DNA of 64,000 nucleotides from Paenibacillus wulumuqiensis (lineage in GTDB: Bacteria; Bacillota; Bacilli; Paenibacillales; Paenibacillaceae). The notes beneath the pieces were generated by a model. It had not been told where the DNA came from, made no database searches, and saw only the letters and a list, made by a program, of their open reading frames with translations. Positions 9,720 through 19,122 of the stretch are shown here, piece by piece (position 1 is the stretch's first letter; each line of letters opens with the position of its first letter). The translations under genes and the position numbers were made by a program. The stretch spans positions 69,150-133,149 of the forward strand of contig NZ_KQ040794.1 of assembly GCF_000971965.1 (NCBI RefSeq), given 5' to 3'.

Positions 9720-11039
9720 GTGCAAATACCAGAAATGCTGACATGGCAGCCAACGGCGGCTATTGTCATTTTTCTAATCATATATGCGATATGGATGACG
9801 GATCAGCTGAATCGGGCGATGATTGCGGTGATTGGAGCGGTGCTGTTCCTGCTGCTCGGTCTGGTTCAATGGAAAAATGCCTATACAATGCACATCAACT
9901 GGGATACACTCCTGCTCTGGATGAGTATGCTGGTGATTGCAGGTGTGATCAGCCGCAGCGGTCTTGTTCATTATGCCGCCGTCCACAGTCTGAAGTGGAC
10001 ACGCAGCAATCCACTGGCGATTTTTATTGTTCTGATGCTGTGGACGGCTCTGGGAGCGGCGCTGTTGGATCATATCACCATCATTATCCTGATGGTACCG
10101 CTGATCTTGACGATAACCAATCTTTTGAAGATGCATCCGGCTTCTTTTCTGATTGCAGCAGTAATTACAAGCAATATTGGCGGCACGGCAACTCTGATCG
10201 GCAATCCGGCCAATATCTGGATCGGTACGGCCAATCCACAGCTGACATTCGTGTCCTTTGTGACTGTGCTGGGACCTCTCATGCTGCTTTTGCTGGCAGT
10301 AAATCTGCTGCTGATCGTGCTGTTGTACTGGAAAAGCTTTCGAACTGCCTGGCATACGGGAAGCACAATAAAACTGGAACAGAAAATGAAGAGTTCCATT
10401 GAGAATCGCAAACTCGCTTTTGTCGTCTTGATGGTCTTTGTACTCGTGATTGCAGGCTTGATTATCGGATCATGGCTGGATATGCGGTTATCCCTGGTTG
10501 CAGCCGCCGGAGCGGTTCTTATGCTGCTGGCTGCCATCTCGCTTGGGGCAAAGCCATTGTCGGTGCTACGTCATCTGGAATGGGATACACTGTTGTTTTT
10601 TGCAGGCTTGTTTGTTCTGGCGGGCGGATTGGTGGAGACTGGCTGGATTCAGGTCGGGGCACGTTATCTGATCGAGCTGACGAACGGCAGTATGTCCTGG
10701 ATTGCACTGATTCTGCTATGGATAACTGGTCTGCTGTCTGCAGTGATGGATCATATGCCATGGATTGCAGTCATGATTCCAATGGTTCAGGAGACGGCTA
10801 TGCAAATGGATGCTTCTACACCGGCAGTCATTAACCCACTATGGTGGGCACTATCGATCGGTGCAGGCGTGGGAGGCAGTGGTACACTGCTGGGCTCTGC
10901 TGCAGGCTTGATCGCTGCCTCAATGGCAGATCGTCGTCAGCAGCGCCTGGGCTATCTGGAATTTCTGCGAGTGGGTCTGCCGCTGACACTGATTTCGTTA
11001 GGGATTGCGTCATGGTATCTGTATGCCATTTTGCTGTAA
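9720..11039 (+). CDS. ArsB/NhaD (ion transporter superfamily) permease
   Basis: A polytopic membrane protein of about 12 hydrophobic segments. The hallmark SNIGGTATLIGNPANI motif (residues ~155-170) and the GVGGSGTLLGSAAG repeat half are typical of the ArsB/NhaD/CitM superfamily. The substrate cannot be read from sequence: arsenite, sodium/proton exchange or an organic anion are all possible. No arsR or arsC is nearby, so an arsenic role is unsupported. A GTG start at 9720 is chosen for AAGAAAGG 9 nt upstream; ATG 9711 directly abuts that site. It lies between terminated units and is probably a single gene. Confidence 0.8.
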   Translation: MQIPEMLTWQPTAAIVIFLIIYAIWMTDQLNRAMIAVIGAVLFLLLGLVQWKNAYTMHINWDTLLLWMSMLVIAGVISRSGLVHYAAVHSLKWTRSNPLAIFIVLMLWTALGAALLDHITIIILMVPLILTITNLLKMHPASFLIAAVITSNIGGTATLIGNPANIWIGTANPQLTFVSFVTVLGPLMLLLLAVNLLLIVLLYWKSFRTAWHTGSTIKLEQKMKSSIENRKLAFVVLMVFVLVIAGLIIGSWLDMRLSLVAAAGAVLMLLAAISLGAKPLSVLRHLEWDTLLFFAGLFVLAGGLVETGWIQVGARYLIELTNGSMSWIALILLWITGLLSAVMDHMPWIAVMIPMVQETAMQMDASTPAVINPLWWALSIGAGVGGSGTLLGSAAGLIAASMADRRQQRLGYLEFLRVGLPLTLISLGIASWYLYAILL

Positions 11040-11186
11040 CCAGAAATTTCCTCATTATTATGTGTATTATACTAGGCGGCTGGCAGGAATTAGGGTACAG
11101 TTGAAGAATGTGTAACCTGTACAGTTCATAAGACTGAATGACAGCAGTCCAATATGAATAAGCGATAAGCAACGGGAAGGTAGCTG

Positions 11187-11477
11187 GTGGACATGGAAGA
11201 ATTAAGCAATGCGGAATTGACGGAACTGATTGACTCGCTCTGCCAGAGCAAAATAGAAGAATTCGCGATGCTGGGGTATGAGCAGCTGACCTCGGATGAA
11301 CTCTGGGACTGCCTGAACAACAAGTATGAAAAGCAGGGCATGCCCCGTCTGCATGAGCTGGTCAATGACATTTTGTCGATGAAACCGAATCAGCTGATGC
11401 ATTATTTGACGATGTCTTCCTATAAGAAAATGGAGAGTGCGGATACCCAAGAATTCAAGCCTCCATTTCTCGGATAA
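11187..11477 (+). CDS. comN: ComN-like post-transcriptional regulator
   Basis: A small acidic 96-aa protein with the pattern EEFAMLGYEQLTSDELWDCL and LHELVNDILSM, characteristic of the ComN/YrzD family. In Bacillus subtilis ComN sits beside secDF, as here, and affects comE mRNA localisation in competence. The GTG start has GGGAAGG 6 nt upstream; ATG 11193 is possible. Whether competence genes exist in this organism cannot be judged from the window. Confidence 0.72.
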   Translation: MDMEELSNAELTELIDSLCQSKIEEFAMLGYEQLTSDELWDCLNNKYEKQGMPRLHELVNDILSMKPNQLMHYLTMSSYKKMESADTQEFKPPFLG

Positions 11478-11482
11478 TGCTG

Positions 11483-11519
11483 TGTCAGGAAATATGGTAT
11501 TGCGCATATTGCCTGACAG
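11483..11519. other. inverted repeat after comN
   Basis: TGTCAGG-AATATG and CATATT-CCTGACA arms form a 13-bp hairpin with one mismatched position. It has no T tail. It may be a weak terminator or an mRNA end structure. Confidence 0.5.
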
Positions 11520-11627
11520 ATGGTAAGGTTTGTTCGCAGGCAGATTGTATGAACCCATTGGACCAAGGATAAGCTGGGCCGGTGTTTGACGGGCATCAGC
11601 TTGTTTGTTTTGCCGACCACTGGTAAA

Positions 11628-11656
11628 TTGACTGTCATTTGCCGCATCGCTATAAT
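11628..11656 (+). promoter_or_regulatory. sigma-A promoter of secDF
   Basis: TTGACT, a 17-bp spacer, TATAAT. Transcription would begin near 11663, about 30 nt before the secD start. Confidence 0.85.
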
Positions 11657-11692
11657 AGGAATATTGAGAATGAAAGGGGAACCACATACGGG

Positions 11693-13177
11693 ATGAAAAG
11701 AATCATCAGCTTCGTAGTCGTCATACTTGTCGTGACCGGTATTATCGGCGCCACGACCCCGCTATTTAAAGACATCCGTCTGGGATTGGATCTTAAAGGC
11801 GGTTTCGAAATCTTGTATCAGGCTACGCCAACCACGCAGGGGGAAGCAGTCACCAGAGAATCTCTGACACAGACTGCAAGAAGTTTGGAACAGCGTGCCA
11901 ATGCCCTTGGTACAAGTGAGCCGGAAATCACAACAGAGGGTACGGATCGTATTCGTCTGAGAATCGCCGGTGTTACGGATGAAGCTACTGTCCGTCAGAC
12001 CATGAAAGAACCGGCTGAACTGACATTCCGCAGTATGGATGGATGTTCAACGGACGCTTCGCAGAATGCCGGAAGTGCGCCTGCGCAAAAACAAGGCCAG
12101 GACGCTAGCAAATCCAAAGCTGCAGAGGATACCAAAGCTGCAGACAAAACGAGTAGTACCGATAGCAAATCCTCGGATGCCAATGCAGTATCCGCACAAA
12201 CCGAAGGATTGCCGCAGGGAGTGACGGTCACTCCTGACACTGGAGCCGGTACGACGGCTACAGAAAATACTTATGCCAATGAAGACCCGACCAAAATCTA
12301 CTGTAAAGTGGAATTGACGGGTGATGACTTCAAGGAAAACGGCGCATCTGTGGTGTATAACTCACTGCAGCAGCCTGAAATCACCATTGAAGTGAAAGAT
12401 GCCAAGAAATTCGGCGAAATTACCAAACGTCTGATCAATCAGCCGCTGGGCATTTTCCTGAATGGTCAACTGCTGTCCGCACCAACAGTAAGAGCTGAAC
12501 TTACAGATGGTAAAGCCAGCATTTCCGGCAGCTATACGGTGGAGGAAGCACAGCAGCTTAAAGACCAGATCAATCTGGGCGCACTGCCGCTAAAACTGAC
12601 CGAAATCTATTCACAGAGTGTAGGAGCTTCGCTCGGTCAACAGTCGCTTAACGAGACAGTAAAAGCCGGAGTAGTAGCTTCCATCATCATTCTGATATTT
12701 ATGATTCTGGTATATCGTATTCCCGGTCTGATCGCCGGATTCAGTATCCTTACTTATGTATGGCTGACTCTTATGATCTTTATCGCTGGCGACTTCACCC
12801 TGACCCTTCCGGGTATCGCAGCCTTTATTCTCGGGGTGGGTATGGCAGTCGATGCAAATATCATTACCTATGAGCGAATCAAGGATGAGATTCGTAACGG
12901 CAAGAGCATTCCATCCGCATTCAAAGCAGGTAGCAGAAGCTCACTCAGCACGATTATGGATGCGAACGTAACAACGATTATTGCAGCTGCAGTAATGTTT
13001 GCACTGGGTACGGGTGCTGTAAGAGGTTTTGCACTGGTACTGATTTTCAACATTCTGGTAAGTATAATCACGAACGTGTTCTTCTCCCGCTTTTTGCTGT
13101 CCCTGCTCGTTAAAGGGAAACTGGTTAACAAACCGGAGTATTTTGGCGTAAAGGAGAGTGAACGCAATGCGCTTTAA
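11693..13177 (+). CDS. secD: protein translocase subunit SecD
   Basis: SecD is an RND-type membrane protein that uses the proton gradient to complete protein export. A transmembrane helix lies at residues ~5-25, then DIRLGLDLKGG, the first extracytoplasmic domain, and five C-terminal helices with AFILGVGMAVDANIITYERIKDE and the FNILVSIITNVF end. Residues ~115-190 are a low-complexity Ala/Ser/Lys/Asp/Thr insert not expected in a compact SecD. AAAGGGG lies 12 nt upstream of the ATG. The end overlaps secF by 11 nt. SecD and SecF are separate genes here, whereas Bacillus subtilis has a fused secDF. Confidence 0.96.
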   Translation: MKRIISFVVVILVVTGIIGATTPLFKDIRLGLDLKGGFEILYQATPTTQGEAVTRESLTQTARSLEQRANALGTSEPEITTEGTDRIRLRIAGVTDEATVRQTMKEPAELTFRSMDGCSTDASQNAGSAPAQKQGQDASKSKAAEDTKAADKTSSTDSKSSDANAVSAQTEGLPQGVTVTPDTGAGTTATENTYANEDPTKIYCKVELTGDDFKENGASVVYNSLQQPEITIEVKDAKKFGEITKRLINQPLGIFLNGQLLSAPTVRAELTDGKASISGSYTVEEAQQLKDQINLGALPLKLTEIYSQSVGASLGQQSLNETVKAGVVASIIILIFMILVYRIPGLIAGFSILTYVWLTLMIFIAGDFTLTLPGIAAFILGVGMAVDANIITYERIKDEIRNGKSIPSAFKAGSRSSLSTIMDANVTTIIAAAVMFALGTGAVRGFALVLIFNILVSIITNVFFSRFLLSLLVKGKLVNKPEYFGVKESERNAL

Positions 13178-14078
13178 GTGGAATTATAACTTTGTTAAGT
13201 TGAGCCGGTATTTTTATACATTCTCTATTATCCTAACGATTGCCGGTATTATCTCTCTGGCAGTCGCGGGATTAAATTATGGCGTTGACTTCCGTTCCGG
13301 TTCCAATGTCGATGTGACATTGACCAAGACATTGACGGAAGAGCAGGTAAAGCCTGTAGTAGACAGCCTGAATCTCGGCAAGGATCCAAGTATCAATATC
13401 GGTGGAGACGGACGGATGTCCATTCGTTTTGAGACCGTACTGACCGATACACAGGAAAATCAACTGAAACAGGCATTCAACAAGCAGCTGGACAGCGGTG
13501 CTTCCTTTGAAGTCAATACCGTTGACCCAACGATTGCCAAAGAGCTGGAGCGTAACGCGCTGTGGGCAGTCCTGCTTGCCAGCCTTGGAATCATTATCTA
13601 TGTAACGATCCGGTTTGAGTGGCGTTTTGCGGTAGCGGCGGTTGTAGCCCTGCTGCATGATGCATTCCTGGTTATCTCGATCTTCTCCATTTTCCGTCTG
13701 GAAGTGGATCTGACCTTTATCACTGCTGTACTGACGATTATCGGTTATTCCCTGAATGATACGATCGTTATCTTTGACCGTATCCGGGAAAACCTGCGTT
13801 TCTCCAAACAAAAGAAACGTGGAGATATTGCCGATCTCGTAAACAAGAGTATCTCTCAGACGATGACACGCTCCCTGAATACGGTACTGACTGTATTCAT
13901 TGCCTGTCTGCTGTTGTTCATCCTGGGTAGTGAGTCCATCCGCATGTTCTCGCTGGCTATGATGATCGGTCTTGCTTTCGGAGCGTATTCTTCGATCTTT
14001 ATCGCAAGCCCGCTGTGGTTGGTACTCAAAAACAGACAGAAACCAAAAGCGAAAGCACCGTCAAAGACGACGGCCTAA
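13167..14078 (+). CDS. secF: protein translocase subunit SecF
   Basis: The partner of SecD. Motifs: GVDFRSGSNVDVTL after helix 1 and the C-terminal GYSLNDTIVIFDRIRENLR with SISQTMTRSLNTVLTVFIACLLL. The ATG at 13167 (MRFKWNY) has AAGGAG 10 nt upstream; the GTG at 13158 sits directly on that site and is unlikely. The overlap with secD implies coupled translation. Basic C-terminal tail (KNRQKPKAKAPSK). Confidence 0.96.
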   Translation: MRFKWNYNFVKLSRYFYTFSIILTIAGIISLAVAGLNYGVDFRSGSNVDVTLTKTLTEEQVKPVVDSLNLGKDPSINIGGDGRMSIRFETVLTDTQENQLKQAFNKQLDSGASFEVNTVDPTIAKELERNALWAVLLASLGIIIYVTIRFEWRFAVAAVVALLHDAFLVISIFSIFRLEVDLTFITAVLTIIGYSLNDTIVIFDRIRENLRFSKQKKRGDIADLVNKSISQTMTRSLNTVLTVFIACLLLFILGSESIRMFSLAMMIGLAFGAYSSIFIASPLWLVLKNRQKPKAKAPSKTTA

Positions 14079-14098
14079 CATCGCAAGCTAGCCTGCCT

Positions 14099-14141
14099 GA
14101 AGCCGCGTCCTGGTCCTCATACCGACGCGGCTTCATCTTGT
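14099..14141 (+). terminator. hairpin terminator after secF
   Basis: GAAGCCGCGTC/GACGCGGCTTC, a perfect 11-bp stem, followed by ATCTTGTCTT, a weak T tail. It may be only partly efficient. Confidence 0.65.
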
Positions 14142-14154
14142 CTTAGGAGGAAGT

Positions 14155-15141
14155 ATGGTGAGAAATAACGATATCCGTCAGCAGGAAAAGGTATTCTGGA
14201 CCTCCATACTGGCCGGGTTGATACTGGCTGTCGTCAAAGCAGTCACCGCTTATGCGGCCAGCAACAAGGCACTGATGGGAGATGCGCTCTATACCGCCTC
14301 CAGTGCGGTCAGCAGTCTGGCCGAACGTCTGTCCAAAAACCACCAGCGTGCAAAGCGGCGCAGGGAACAAGGAGATCAGACGGCGGTTAAGGAACGTCGT
14401 AACAAAGCGGCATTTCCGTTTACCAGCCTGCTGCTAACCGTTTTGCTGCTGCTCGGCGGTCTGGAGATTGCCATTTCGGCAGTCCGTGATCTGATGTCGG
14501 AGACGATGCCTGATCCCAAGCCGTACGCAATTGTGATTGTCTTTCTCGCGATGGCGGTGAATGAAGCGCTGTTTCGCTATCGGTACCGATATGCCAAAAA
14601 GCAGAGAACATCCAGACTCGTCGAAGAGATCGATATGCACCGTTACTCGCTGTATTCCTCCATTCTCGTACTGGCAGGTATGCTCGGTACGATTGCCGCA
14701 CTGGAATTGCAGATCGATAAGCTGTATTATGTAGAGCCGGTGTCTGCCATTCTGGTCTCGATCATTCTCTGGCGTCAAGGGTATCGAATGGCCCGGCAGA
14801 CGGTCTATGGATCGCTCGTCCAGGAAAGGGAGCGCGAGGATGCGGCTGATTTTATGGAGACGGTACAGCGTGTGCAGGGCGTGATTACGATTGAAGATCT
14901 AAAAGCCCAGGAGTACGGAGACGGGGTTCGTATTCATTTGAAAATAGGGGTTAATCCCCAGATCAGTGTACAGGCTGCAGCTGAAATTGCAGACTATGCC
15001 AAAAACCTGCTGCTAACCCGGTTTGCTCATGTGAGCAGTGTGGAGGTGCAGGTGCTGCCATATACCGGCGGTTACCCGTACAAGTCCAATTACGAATGGA
15101 CACAGAGCCGGGACCGGTCCGGCGACGGCATGATTCATTAA
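14155..15141 (+). CDS. CDF-family membrane protein with degenerate metal site
   Basis: Overall layout is that of a cation diffusion facilitator: six helices with a soluble C-terminal domain (residues ~235-310, IEDLKAQEYGDGVRIHLKIGV). In canonical CDFs helix 2 carries HxxxD and helix 5 HxxxD as the zinc site. Here helix 2 reads GDALYTASS, with Y and S in the H and D positions, and helix 5 reads MHRYSLYSS, keeping H but with L for D. Three of four ligands therefore seem lost. Residues 60-85 are a long basic loop (QRAKRRREQ). Starts 21 nt after the secF hairpin with AGGAGG upstream, and ends 11 nt before recJ. Metal transport is doubtful. Confidence 0.78.
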   Translation: MVRNNDIRQQEKVFWTSILAGLILAVVKAVTAYAASNKALMGDALYTASSAVSSLAERLSKNHQRAKRRREQGDQTAVKERRNKAAFPFTSLLLTVLLLLGGLEIAISAVRDLMSETMPDPKPYAIVIVFLAMAVNEALFRYRYRYAKKQRTSRLVEEIDMHRYSLYSSILVLAGMLGTIAALELQIDKLYYVEPVSAILVSIILWRQGYRMARQTVYGSLVQEREREDAADFMETVQRVQGVITIEDLKAQEYGDGVRIHLKIGVNPQISVQAAAEIADYAKNLLLTRFAHVSSVEVQVLPYTGGYPYKSNYEWTQSRDRSGDGMIH

Positions 15142-15152
15142 GGAGGCACATC

Positions 15153-17567
15153 ATGATTCATTCACAATATCACTGGAATATACATCATCCCGATCCGGCA
15201 GCTGCCCGGGAACTCAGTGCAAAGCTGGGCATCTCGCAGCTGACAGCATCGCTGCTGGCAGGCCGGGGTTATACGGGAGAGGCAGAGGCGGCAGAATTCC
15301 TGTCCGGCAGCCGCAGTCTATCCCACGATCCCTATTTGCTGGCCGGTATGAAAGAAGCGGCCCAGCGGATACGCCAGGCATTATCGGCGAACGAGAAAAT
15401 ATGGATCTATGGCGATTATGATGCGGACGGTGTATCCAGTACATCGCTAATGATTCAGCTGATGCGCCATATGCAGGCCGATTACGATATTTATATTCCA
15501 CATCGTTCCAAGGAAGGATACGGACTGCATAATCATGCGATCGATCAGGCGCATCAGCAAGGCGTTACTTTGATCGTAACGGTGGATACAGGCATCAGTG
15601 CGGTATCCCAGATCGCCTATGCGGCAGAGCTGGGGATCGATGTGGTCGTAACGGACCACCATGAGCCGCCGGCAGAGCTGCCTGCAGCCTGCGCACTGGT
15701 GAATCCGAAGCTTCCGTACTGTCCTTACCCATTCAAGGGACTGGCGGGCGTAGGCGTAGCCTACAAGCTGGCACAAGCGCTGCTGGGCAAGGACCATGTC
15801 CCGGAAGAATGGCTGGAGATTGTCTCGATCGGCACGGTAGCCGACTTGATGCCCCTGGAAGACGAGAACCGGATGATGGTCCGTACCGGTGTAGAGCGAA
15901 TGAAAAACAGTGCTTTTGCCGGTGTGCGGGCACTGATGAATATTGCAGCCATCGATCCGGCGCAAATGTCGGCTACCCATATCGCCTTTGCCATGGCACC
16001 ACGCATCAATGCCAGTGGACGGATGGAACATGCCAAGCGAGCGGTAGAGCTGCTGACTACAACGAATCAGGCAGAGGCGGATCAGATATCCTTTGAGCTG
16101 GATCAGTTGAACAAAGAGCGTCAGGATCTGGTGAACCGGATGGTGCAGGAAGCGGTCGCCACGCTGGAAGCTGAGAAAGCCCGTAATAATGGGCAGATAC
16201 CTCATGTTATCGTTGTAGCGGGTGAAGGCTGGAATCCCGGCGTCGTTGGAATTGTGGCGTCCAAGCTGCTGGATCGTTATTACCGGCCGACAATTGTACT
16301 GGGAACCGACCCGGAGACTGGCATGAGCAAAGGGTCTGCACGTTCGATTCCGGCTTACGACATTTATCAGGCGCTGCTGGATTGTGCGGATGTCATGGAT
16401 CATTTTGGCGGTCATCCGTCGGCAGCAGGGATGAGCCTGCACCGGGATCAGCTGGAAGCTTTCCGCCAGCGTCTGAATGAACGGGCAGCCGGGATGCTTA
16501 CCGAGGAAGACCTGACTCCCCAGACAGAGGCAGATAATGAGTGTACGCTGAATCAGCTGACTCTGAACGCGATTGAGGAGCTGGATCAGCTGGCACCATT
16601 TGGCATGTCCAATCCGCTGCCGCGCATTGTGCTGCGCGGAGTAACGGTGACCCAGGCCAAAGCGATCGGCAAGACGCAGGATCATCTGCGGCTGGTTGTG
16701 GAGCAGGATGGTACGATGATGGAAGGCGTCGCTTTTGGCAAAGGAGAGCTGGCCGAACTGCTGACCGAGGGCGATCGGATCGATCTGCTGGCAGAGACAA
16801 GCATCAATGAATGGCGCGGCAACCGCAAGCCGCAGCTGATGGTGCAGGATCTGGCTGTACCCGGTCTGCAGGTCTGGGACCGCCGCGGCTCCGGCCAATG
16901 GGAACAGAATCTGAAGGCACTGCGGCAAAAATGGTCCCGCTATATGGGCGTAGATACCGGTCAGCTGGGTGTACTGTGCAGCGCAGATCGGGTGGAAACT
17001 TTAAAAACCCAATTGTCGGATGTATCCCTTTGGGGTTATGATAGAAAAGTTGATATCGCAGCTTGCAATCATGTCTCCACACAGTATGGGGCAGAAGCTA
17101 TACGCACATTATGTCTGTTATCATTACCGGCGCATATCGAGCAGCTGGATTCTATTTTCGAACGGTTTACTTCTCTTGAAAATATCGTCCTGCTTCATGA
17201 TCGGCCGCAACAGCAGGAACGTCTGCAAATACCCGACCGGGACCGTTTTAAACTGATATACGGGTGGCTTGTCAAATCCAGCGAGACAATCGCGGAGGAA
17301 GCGAAGCTGATTCCCTATCTGAGTCAAAAAACCTCCAGCTCGGTGAGAATGGTACAGATGATGCTGGAAGTGTTCGAGGAACTGGAGTTTATTATCCGTC
17401 AGGATGGACGGGTGATGCTGAATAATGCTCCGGTAAGACGTCCGCTCGACAGCTCACAGCTGTACCGGGAACTTGGCGAACTGGCTGAAATGGAATATAT
17501 GTTATGTGAAAGTGATCTGCCGCAATTAACTTCATGGATGATTTCCCGCATGCAAGGCGCATCATAA
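15153..17567 (+). CDS. recJ: single-stranded-DNA-specific exonuclease RecJ
   Basis: RecJ degrades single-stranded DNA 5' to 3' in recombination and mismatch repair. The 804-aa protein has DHH-family motifs YGDYDADGVSST (D88, D90, D92), TVDTGIS, the DHH triad at 168-170 and the DHHA1 region with ASGRMEHAKRAVELL and FGGHPSAAGMSL. It is followed by an OB-type domain and the long Firmicute C-terminal extension (~residues 570-804). ATG 15153 follows AAGGAGG. The gene is directly ahead of apt, as in Bacillus. Confidence 0.96.
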   Translation: MIHSQYHWNIHHPDPAAARELSAKLGISQLTASLLAGRGYTGEAEAAEFLSGSRSLSHDPYLLAGMKEAAQRIRQALSANEKIWIYGDYDADGVSSTSLMIQLMRHMQADYDIYIPHRSKEGYGLHNHAIDQAHQQGVTLIVTVDTGISAVSQIAYAAELGIDVVVTDHHEPPAELPAACALVNPKLPYCPYPFKGLAGVGVAYKLAQALLGKDHVPEEWLEIVSIGTVADLMPLEDENRMMVRTGVERMKNSAFAGVRALMNIAAIDPAQMSATHIAFAMAPRINASGRMEHAKRAVELLTTTNQAEADQISFELDQLNKERQDLVNRMVQEAVATLEAEKARNNGQIPHVIVVAGEGWNPGVVGIVASKLLDRYYRPTIVLGTDPETGMSKGSARSIPAYDIYQALLDCADVMDHFGGHPSAAGMSLHRDQLEAFRQRLNERAAGMLTEEDLTPQTEADNECTLNQLTLNAIEELDQLAPFGMSNPLPRIVLRGVTVTQAKAIGKTQDHLRLVVEQDGTMMEGVAFGKGELAELLTEGDRIDLLAETSINEWRGNRKPQLMVQDLAVPGLQVWDRRGSGQWEQNLKALRQKWSRYMGVDTGQLGVLCSADRVETLKTQLSDVSLWGYDRKVDIAACNHVSTQYGAEAIRTLCLLSLPAHIEQLDSIFERFTSLENIVLLHDRPQQQERLQIPDRDRFKLIYGWLVKSSETIAEEAKLIPYLSQKTSSSVRMVQMMLEVFEELEFIIRQDGRVMLNNAPVRRPLDSSQLYRELGELAEMEYMLCESDLPQLTSWMISRMQGAS

Positions 17568-17594
17568 CTGATATTTTTTTAGGAGGAGATTTTT

Positions 17595-18113
17595 TTGGAT
17601 TTTAAAGAGCATATTCGTGTGATTCCGGATTTTCCGCAGGAAGGAATCAGTTTTAAAGATATTACAACCCTGCTGCAAAATGGTGAAGCCTACAAGCAAT
17701 CGATCGAAGAGCTGAAAAAGCTGGTCAAAGAACTGAAAATCGATGTGATTGCCGGACCGGAAGCACGCGGTTTTGTCGTTGGAGCGCCGCTGGCTTACGC
17801 GTTGGGCGTAGGTTTTATTCCTATTCGTAAAACAGGCAAGCTGCCTTACAAAACCATCCAGGCCGAGTATGCACTGGAATACGGCAAAGATGTGCTGGCT
17901 ATGCATGTGGACGCAATTCAGGAAGGCCAGAACGTACTGATCGCGGATGATCTGCTCGCAACAGGCGGCACGATCGCAACCTGTGTTGACCTGATCCGTC
18001 AAGTCGGCGGTAATGTGGTTGGCGCAGCTTTCATGATCGAGCTGCAGGATCTGAATGGCCGTGAGAAACTGCCGGATGTGGAAGTATTCACACTGACACA
18101 ATATCCGTTCTGA
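17595..18113 (+). CDS. apt: adenine phosphoribosyltransferase
   Basis: Salvages adenine to AMP with PRPP. The 172-aa product contains the PRPP loop VLIADDLLATGGTIAT, the purine-binding region PEARGFVVGAPLAYALGVGF and the flexible-loop KTGKLPYKT. TTG start with AGGAGGAG upstream. It follows recJ by 27 nt and is probably cotranscribed with it, ending at the strong terminator downstream. Confidence 0.97.
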   Translation: MDFKEHIRVIPDFPQEGISFKDITTLLQNGEAYKQSIEELKKLVKELKIDVIAGPEARGFVVGAPLAYALGVGFIPIRKTGKLPYKTIQAEYALEYGKDVLAMHVDAIQEGQNVLIADDLLATGGTIATCVDLIRQVGGNVVGAAFMIELQDLNGREKLPDVEVFTLTQYPF

Positions 18114-18235
18114 TCGGGAATTTCCCGGGGAATGACAGCTGTCTCTGATCCGTACGGCTTGACGTACAACAGAGCATAGATTGTCGACCAGCTGGTAAAC
18201 AGCAGAAGCGGAAATGTATACACGAATAATTTGGA

Positions 18236-18281
18236 AAGAGCATAAAGCTGGAGGTGTCCTCTGCTTTATGCTCTTTTTTGC
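18236..18281 (+). terminator. terminator after apt
   Basis: AGAGCATAAAGC/GCTTTATGCTCT perfect 12-bp stem followed by TTTTTT. Confidence 0.93.
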
Positions 18282-18625
18282 TTCCTCACTATATTTCTCG
18301 CAGGTTCGTATCCGGAAAGGTCTTGTGCAGCTGCGTCCTAGCACTGGAATGAATAATAGGTAAAGGTAGAAATCGGTACGTTTATGAGACGTAAAAGTAA
18401 TGCATTATGTTGAAGCAGGTATGCAAGAAGCTATCCTGATCTCAAATTCCATTTTTCGAAAATCACCTTTTTTGGCGTTTTTTGAACAAAAATGACCGAA
18501 AATCGCCTTTTTCCTGAAACTGTCCTGCATCCGGTACGTATAGTGTAGAGAGGCATGGCATGGGTGTGACAGTATGAATGCATATCCTATGACAATGTTA
18601 ACTTAGAGAAAAAGGAGGGGAAAGT
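18282..18625. other. intergenic region before khtT
   Basis: No gene and no recognised riboswitch. Two similar segments, CGAAAATCACCTTTTTT near 18457 and CGAAAATCGCCTTTTTC near 18498, form an imperfect direct repeat of unknown meaning. AAGGAGGGG lies at the khtT start. Confidence 0.45.
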
Positions 18626-19120
18626 ATGGCTATTATTCGTGAGACGGACTTGCCCGGTATTGGAAGGAAATTTATGGTGGAGACCGATGATCGCGAGAAG
18701 GTGGCGATCGTTGTACATGAAGATGGCAAACGGGAGGTCTACCATAGCTCTCCGACAAGCCCGGACGATCATGAGCTGGTGATGACGCTCAATGATCGGG
18801 AGGCCCGTCAGGTGGCCAGCATTATCGGTGGCATGAGTTACCAGCCGACTGCGCTGGAGCAGGTGGAATTATCGATTTCCAAATTGAGCATCGAATGGTA
18901 CAAGCTCCGGAAAGGTATGAACTGTATCGGTAAAAGTATTGGTGAGCTCGCTATTCGTGAGAATACAGGAACTGTGATTATCGCCAGCCTGGAATCGGTA
19001 CAGCAGAAAATCAGTCCCGGGCCGGAGTACGTACTGCAGGATGGATACACACTGGTCATTGCCGGTGAGCGCAATGATATTCAGTCGCTGAAACAGCTGC
19101 TTGAGAGAGGGGGCGGCTGA
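18626..19120 (+). CDS. khtT: K+/H+ antiporter regulatory subunit KhtT (RCK_C)
   Basis: A 164-aa soluble protein: N-terminal part MAIIRETDLPGIGRKF typical of KhtT, then an RCK_C domain (~residues 80-160, LSIEWYKLRKGMNCIGKSIGELAIRENTG...PEYVLQDGYTLVIAGERNDI). In Bacillus subtilis KhtT binds c-di-AMP and nucleotides and gates the antiporter KhtU. Only 2 nt separate its stop from khtU, so the pair is an operon. The Bacillus khtS small gene is not seen upstream. Confidence 0.88.
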   Translation: MAIIRETDLPGIGRKFMVETDDREKVAIVVHEDGKREVYHSSPTSPDDHELVMTLNDREARQVASIIGGMSYQPTALEQVELSISKLSIEWYKLRKGMNCIGKSIGELAIRENTGTVIIASLESVQQKISPGPEYVLQDGYTLVIAGERNDIQSLKQLLERGGG

Positions 19121-19122
19121 GT

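Noticed and set aside
18282-18625. c-di-AMP (ydaO) riboswitch before khtT
   Set aside because: Expected because KhtT responds to c-di-AMP, but none of the conserved aptamer blocks is visible.
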